18,329 nucleotides of DNA from DASZPL01 sp035550315 (GTDB lineage Bacteria > Actinomycetota > Actinomycetes > JAFAQI01). Of this stretch, positions 14,170 to 18,329 are shown piece by piece. A model generated the notes under the pieces. That model was not told the DNA's origin. It worked only from the letters and a program-made list of their open reading frames with translations, and did not search any database. The stretch is from NCBI GenBank assembly GCA_035550315.1, contig DASZPL010000165.1, forward strand, positions 1 through 18,329. Reading direction: 5' to 3'. A program made the position numbers and the translations under genes. Every line of letters begins with the position of its first letter. The stretch's first letter is position 1.

Positions 14170-16212
14170 ATGAGCCCGATGAAGCCTCGCCCCGCCATGC
14201 GTTTCATCTCGGTCGCGGCCGTCGTCGCGATCGCCGCGACAGGGGCGCCGGCACTCGCCGCCACCGCGTCGGACCGGTCGGCGCCGCGGCTTGACGCCGT
14301 GCTCGACGCCATCCCGTCGTGGGCCCGCGGCGTGGCACCGGCACGGGTCGAGCCCGCGGCCGCGCCGGTCCAGGTCTCGCTGCTGTTGAAGGGCCGCCAC
14401 CCGGCCGCGCTCAACGAGCTGGTGGCCCGGGTCAGCGACCCGGCCTCGCCGTCGTACCGGCACTTCCTGACCAGGGCGGAGTACCAGCGGCGGTTCGGCC
14501 CGACTGCGGCCGAGGTGGCCGCCGCCACGTCGTGGCTTCGCGACGCCGGCTTCGTGATCGACTCGACGAGCACGTCGCTGATCACCGCGCACGCGGCGGC
14601 GTCGGTCGTCGGCAAGGTGTTCGACACGACGTTCGGGTTGTTCCGGGTGGCCGGTGAGCTGCTGCGCTCGCCGCTGACCGAGCCGTCGCTGCCCGGCGCG
14701 CTGCGCCCGTTCGTGTCGGCCGTGATGGGACTCGCCCAGAACCGCGCCGTGACGGACGCCGGGCCGGCGCCGGCGTACGTGAACGCCCGGCCGTGCTCGC
14801 ACTTCTACGGCCAGAAGATCGCCAAGTCGCTGCCGACCTACCTCGGCAAGCACCAGCCCTACGCGTTGTGCGGCTACACCGCCGGGCAGCTGCGGTCGGC
14901 GTACGGCGTCAACCAGGTCGCCTCGACCGGCAAGGGCGCCGCGGTCGGCATCGTCGACCCGTACGCGTCGCCGACGATCGAGTCCGACGTCGACACCTGG
15001 TCGCGTCACATGGGTCTTCCGGCGCTGCGGTCCGGCCAGCTCACCCAACACGTCCTTCCGGGTCTGTCGAGCCTGCCGGAGGTGTCGGTGGTCCTGCCGA
15101 TCATCGACCCGCAGGACGTCGAGCCGGAGGAGAGCCTCGATGTCGAGGCGGTCCACGCGATGGCGCCCGGTGCCGACATCGACTACTACGCCGCGATTGG
15201 CGGAGCGATCGGTCTCAACGAGGTCGGCTTCGAGATCGGGATCGAGCCGCTGTTCGTCGCGCTGGCGCAGGCGGTGTCCGATGACAGGGTCGCGATCATC
15301 AGTAACTCCTGGGGAGCGGCCGGCGAGCACCTGACCCCGGGCGACCTGCAGATCTTCGACGCCGTCGCCAACCAGGCCGCGGCGGAGGGCATCACGCTCG
15401 ACTTCGCCTCCGGCGACTCCGGCGACGAGCTGGCCGCCAGCGGCAAGCGGCAGGCGGACTTCCCGGCGACCAGCCCCGAGGTGACGGCGGTCGGCGGCAC
15501 CACGCTGGAGGTCGGCGCCAACGGCAAGCGGATCTCCGAGTCGTACTGGGGCACCGACATCGCGAAGCTGGACAAGGGTTCGTGGGACTTGAAGGACAAG
15601 GCGTTCAGCTCCGGCGCCGGAGGCGGCGTGAGCACGGCGTACGCCGAGCCGGCCTGGCAGCGCGGCGTCGTCCCGCCTGCCGAGGCGACGTACGGCGGGC
15701 TGAGCGCGCCGGGTCGGGTCGTGCCCGACGTGTCGATGGTGGCCGACACCACCACCGGCATGCTGATCGGACTGACGGAGCACTTCGCCGACGGCTCGAA
15801 CCGCTACGGCGAGTTCCGGATCGGTGGGACGAGCGTGTCGTGTCCGCTGTTCTCCGGGCTGCTCGCGCTGGCGGCCGCCGAACGCCACCAGCGGCTCGGG
15901 CTGGTCACGCCCACCCTCTACGCCGAGGCCGGCAAGGCGGCCGAGCGCAAGCGGTTGTTCTACGACCCGGTGACGGTGCCGCTGCGCGACGACCTGTCGA
16001 CGTTGGCTGACGTCCGGCCGGACCACACCGCCACCGACAACCCCAAGTCGCCGGTCGCCTACAGCCTGCGGATCCTGTCGAACCTCGGCACGCTCCAGTC
16101 GCTGCGTGGTTACGACGACTCGACCGGTCTCGGTACGCCGAACGCCGGCCCGCTGGTCGCGGCGCTGGCCGGCGTGCGAGGGCACGCCGGCCCGCGCCGG
16201 GCGGCAAGATGA
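14170..16212 (+). CDS. S53 family (sedolisin/kumamolisin) secreted serine-carboxyl peptidase, copy 1
   Basis: 680-aa precursor. The signal peptide (1-30) has n-region KPRPAMR and ends PALA. A pro-kumamolisin activation domain (about 65-200; LLLKGRHPAALNELVARVSD, YRHFLTRAEYQRRFGP) is removed on maturation. In the catalytic domain (about 235-670), Glu320 and Asp324 (EESLDVEAVH) and Ser555 (IGGTSVSCPLFSG) form the Glu-Asp-Ser triad, and Asp416 (FASGDSGDE) is the oxyanion aspartate. Cys209 and Cys234 are shared with copy 2 and could form a disulfide. The C-terminal GYDDSTGLGTPNAG fits the calcium site. These enzymes usually work at acidic pH outside the cell. Two in-frame ATGs (14170, 14179) are possible. 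Its stop overlaps the start of copy 2 (ATGA). Confidence 0.92.
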   Translation: MSPMKPRPAMRFISVAAVVAIAATGAPALAATASDRSAPRLDAVLDAIPSWARGVAPARVEPAAAPVQVSLLLKGRHPAALNELVARVSDPASPSYRHFLTRAEYQRRFGPTAAEVAAATSWLRDAGFVIDSTSTSLITAHAAASVVGKVFDTTFGLFRVAGELLRSPLTEPSLPGALRPFVSAVMGLAQNRAVTDAGPAPAYVNARPCSHFYGQKIAKSLPTYLGKHQPYALCGYTAGQLRSAYGVNQVASTGKGAAVGIVDPYASPTIESDVDTWSRHMGLPALRSGQLTQHVLPGLSSLPEVSVVLPIIDPQDVEPEESLDVEAVHAMAPGADIDYYAAIGGAIGLNEVGFEIGIEPLFVALAQAVSDDRVAIISNSWGAAGEHLTPGDLQIFDAVANQAAAEGITLDFASGDSGDELAASGKRQADFPATSPEVTAVGGTTLEVGANGKRISESYWGTDIAKLDKGSWDLKDKAFSSGAGGGVSTAYAEPAWQRGVVPPAEATYGGLSAPGRVVPDVSMVADTTTGMLIGLTEHFADGSNRYGEFRIGGTSVSCPLFSGLLALAAAERHQRLGLVTPTLYAEAGKAAERKRLFYDPVTVPLRDDLSTLADVRPDHTATDNPKSPVAYSLRILSNLGTLQSLRGYDDSTGLGTPNAGPLVAALAGVRGHAGPRRAAR

Positions 16213-18221
16213 GCGGGGTGAAGACCGGGTCGACCCTGCGCCTCGCCGCGGCCGCCGCAGTACTCGCGGTCACCGCCCTGGAAGCGCCGGCGCTCGCCGC
16301 TGGCCCGACCGCGCTACCGGTGCGGAGCCTCGCGTCGGTGATCGAGGCGATCCCGGCGTGGGCGCGAGACGTCCTGCCGGCGAAGCTCGAGTCGCCGGAC
16401 GCGCTGGTGCAGTTCTCGGTGCTGCTGAAGGGTCGTCATCCGGCCGCGTTGCGGCGCTTCGACGCGGCGGTCAGCGACCCGACGTCGGCGTCGTACCGGC
16501 ACTTCCTGACCCGTGCCGAGTTCGCCCGCCGGTTCGGACCGGCGCCGGCCGAGACGGCCGCGGCGCGGACCTGGCTGCGGCACGCGGGGTTCACGATCGA
16601 CAACACGACGCCCGGCGGCACGCTGATCACGGCACACGCCACGTCCGCGCTGGTCGGGAAGGTGTTCGCCACGACCTTCGGCCTGTTCGACGTCGCCGGC
16701 CGCCTGCTGCGCGCGCCGCTGTCGCAGCCGACGATGCCCACTGCGCTGCGGCCGCTCGCGGCGACAGTGGTCGGGCTCGCGCAGACCCCGGCGGTGTCGG
16801 ACGCGTCGCCGCCGACGGGGTACATCAACGCGCATCCGTGCTCGCGCTACTACGGCCAGAAGGTCGCCTCGACGCTGCCCGCCTACCAGGGCCGGCCCGC
16901 GCCGTACGCGGTCTGCGGCTACACGATGGGCCAGATCCGTTCGGCGTACGGCGTGAACCAGGTGCACTCGACCGGCCGCGGCGTCACCGTCGGGATCGTC
17001 GACGCCTACGCCTCGCCGACTGTCGCCTCCGACGTCGACACGTGGTCGCAGCGGATGGGGCTGCCGCGGTTGCGGCCCGGCCAGCTCACGCAGCACACCT
17101 TCCCCGGTGAGTCGAGCCTGCCGGAGCTGTCGTTGCTCGGCGCTCCGATCCTCGACGGACAGGGTTGGGCCGGTGAGGAGACCCTCGACATCGAAGCGGT
17201 TCACGGGATGGCGCCCGACGCGAACATCGCCTACTACTCGGCCGTCGCCAACCTCCCGTACGAAGAGGTCGCAGGCATCGGGGTCGGCGTCGACAACCTC
17301 CTGCTCGCGCTGGCGCAAGCCGTCGAGAGCGGCAAGGTCGACCTGGTGAGCAACTCGTGGGGGGATGACAGCGAAGACACCGTGCTCGGCGACGTACAGG
17401 TGCTCAACGCGATCACGAACGAGGCCGCCGCCGAAGGTGTCACGATCGCCTTCTCCTCCGGTGACGACGGCGACGAGCTCGCCCTCACCGGGCATCGGGT
17501 CGCGGACTTCCCGACCACCAGCCCCGGGGTCGTCACGGTCGGCGGCACGACGCTGCAGATCGGGCGAACCGGGGCGCGCGTCTCCGAGTCGTACTGGGGG
17601 ACGCAGAAGATCCCGTTCACCAAGGGGAAGTGGGACTACCAGCACAAGGTCTACATGTACGGCGGGGGCGGCGGCGACAGCACGATCTTCCGCGAGCCGG
17701 CCTGGCAGTACGGGATCGTGCCGGCTGACGAGGCGACGTACGGCGGGTTGAAGCAGCCGGGCCGCGTCGAGCCGGACGTGTCGATGGTCGCCGACCCGAC
17801 CACCGGCATCGCGCTCGGGCTGACGCAGACCTTCGCCGATGGCGCGACCCGCTACGGCGAGTACCGGATCGGCGGGACCAGTCTGGCCTCGCCGCTGTTC
17901 ACCGGCTTGCTGGCGCTCGCGGACGCCGAGGCGCATCACCGGCTCGGGCTGGTGACACCGACGATGTACGCCGACTCGCGCACCGCGGCGCAGCGGCAGC
18001 GGCTGTTCTACGACCCGGTGCCGGTGGCCAAGCGCGGTGCGCTGACCCGCCTCGCCGACGTCCGGCCGGACTACACGACCGGGGACAACCCGAAGTCCGC
18101 GGTCATCTACACGCTGCGAACGATCGGCGTACTCGGAACCTTGCAGGCGTTGCCCGGCTACGACGACTCGACCGGCCTCGGTACGCCGAACGCCCCGGCC
18201 CTCGTCGCCGCCCTGTCCTGA
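16209..18221 (+). CDS. S53 family secreted serine-carboxyl peptidase, copy 2
   Basis: 670-aa paralogue of the preceding gene, co-linear throughout. Signal peptide 1-30 (ends PALA), pro-domain about 66-205 (VLLKGRHPAALRRFDAAVSD), catalytic domain about 240-668. Catalytic residues are complete: Glu323 and Asp327 (EETLDIEAVH), Asp419 (SSGDDGDE) and Ser558 (IGGTSLASPLFTG). The conserved pair is Cys211 / Cys236. The acidic C-terminal segment GYDDSTGLGTPNAP marks the calcium site. The start codon overlaps the stop of copy 1 by 4 bp (ATGA at 16209-16212), so the two are translated in a coupled way. Differences cluster near the active site (for example VSNSWGDDSEDT against IISNSWGAAGEH), which may mean different substrate preference. 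Confidence 0.92.
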   Translation: MSGVKTGSTLRLAAAAAVLAVTALEAPALAAGPTALPVRSLASVIEAIPAWARDVLPAKLESPDALVQFSVLLKGRHPAALRRFDAAVSDPTSASYRHFLTRAEFARRFGPAPAETAAARTWLRHAGFTIDNTTPGGTLITAHATSALVGKVFATTFGLFDVAGRLLRAPLSQPTMPTALRPLAATVVGLAQTPAVSDASPPTGYINAHPCSRYYGQKVASTLPAYQGRPAPYAVCGYTMGQIRSAYGVNQVHSTGRGVTVGIVDAYASPTVASDVDTWSQRMGLPRLRPGQLTQHTFPGESSLPELSLLGAPILDGQGWAGEETLDIEAVHGMAPDANIAYYSAVANLPYEEVAGIGVGVDNLLLALAQAVESGKVDLVSNSWGDDSEDTVLGDVQVLNAITNEAAAEGVTIAFSSGDDGDELALTGHRVADFPTTSPGVVTVGGTTLQIGRTGARVSESYWGTQKIPFTKGKWDYQHKVYMYGGGGGDSTIFREPAWQYGIVPADEATYGGLKQPGRVEPDVSMVADPTTGIALGLTQTFADGATRYGEYRIGGTSLASPLFTGLLALADAEAHHRLGLVTPTMYADSRTAAQRQRLFYDPVPVAKRGALTRLADVRPDYTTGDNPKSAVIYTLRTIGVLGTLQALPGYDDSTGLGTPNAPALVAALS

Positions 18222-18241
18222 CCCCCGCCCTCCCAACGCCG

Positions 18242-18280
18242 CCCCCTACGCCGACCCCCTACGCCGACCCCCTACGCCGA
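18242..18280. repeat. Three tandem copies of a 13-bp unit
   Basis: CCCCCTACGCCGA is repeated exactly at 18242-18254, 18255-18267 and 18268-18280, between the copy-2 peptidase stop and palindrome 3. It is non-coding. Confidence 0.9.
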
Positions 18281-18282
18281 GC

Positions 18283-18329
18283 CCAACGTTGTTGGTCTTT
18301 CGACGGCCCTGAGAGACCAACAACGTTGG
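18283..18329. terminator. Long palindrome 3, terminator after the peptidase pair
   Basis: A perfect 16-bp stem CCAACGTTGTTGGTCT (18283-18298) with 18314-18329, extended to 19 bp by a G-U, a T-A and a C-G pair, around a 9-nt loop. It reaches the last base of the window and may continue beyond it. It resembles palindrome 1 in having ACGTTG in the arm. Confidence 0.75.

Noticed and set aside
14170..16212. Subtilisin-type (S8) peptidase
   Set aside because: The triad is Glu-Asp-Ser with a sedolisin pro-domain and an oxyanion Asp; there is no catalytic His of S8 enzymes.
14137..18236. Two very long minus-strand frames (682 and 640 codons) opposite the S53 genes
   Set aside because: Low-complexity Arg/Gly/Val-rich antisense frames caused by GC-rich codon use; both sense genes have complete catalytic motifs.

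Overview
The window is high-GC DNA with short intergenic gaps, GTG starts, and gene neighbourhoods typical of Actinomycetota. Support comes from the DUF3263 / LytR_C pair near a stand-alone groEL, as in mycobacteria; from a threonine-synthase-like gene plus a MoaD-like gene near groEL, as I remember from Streptomyces; from a CIRCE-controlled groEL with no groES beside it; and from SAM and c-di-AMP riboswitches. I cannot assign genus or species.

Left part (1-3525). The 3' part of rlmB, which has a strong terminator, is followed by a SigH-type sigma factor. sigH converges, with no base between the stop codons, on a Tat-exported FAD-dependent oxidase lipoprotein. Upstream of the oxidase gene lies a 166-bp MITE-like element with 21-bp imperfect terminal inverted repeats. 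Its right end abuts the tRNA-Thr(TGT) promoter region.

Middle (3540-8139). tRNA-Thr is followed after 30 bp by an NAD(P)-glutamate dehydrogenase. Then comes the cluster DUF3263 protein - LytR_C membrane protein - otsB. The GT20 trehalose-phosphate synthase gene (otsA) converges on otsB with a 1-bp gap. Its start fits a leaderless transcript.

Sulfur amino acid module (8232-9943). A SAM (S-box) riboswitch precedes a PLP-dependent threonine-synthase-like enzyme and a MoaD/ThiS-type small protein ending in Gly-Gly. Together they suggest a methionine-regulated route in which a thiocarboxylated carrier delivers sulfur to a phosphohomoserine-type substrate. This is the most interesting system in the window.

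Accessory insert and cell-wall gene (9944-12202). An orphan AbiEi-type winged-helix / DUF559 protein gene is bracketed by two long palindromes that share an 11-bp core. It converges on a secreted NlpC/P60 hydrolase gene whose leader is a c-di-AMP (ydaO-type) riboswitch.

Right part (12279-18329). groEL has two tandem CIRCE operators and a strong terminator. It is followed by two translationally coupled S53 (sedolisin/kumamolisin) secreted peptidases that are tandem paralogues. A third long palindrome ends the window.
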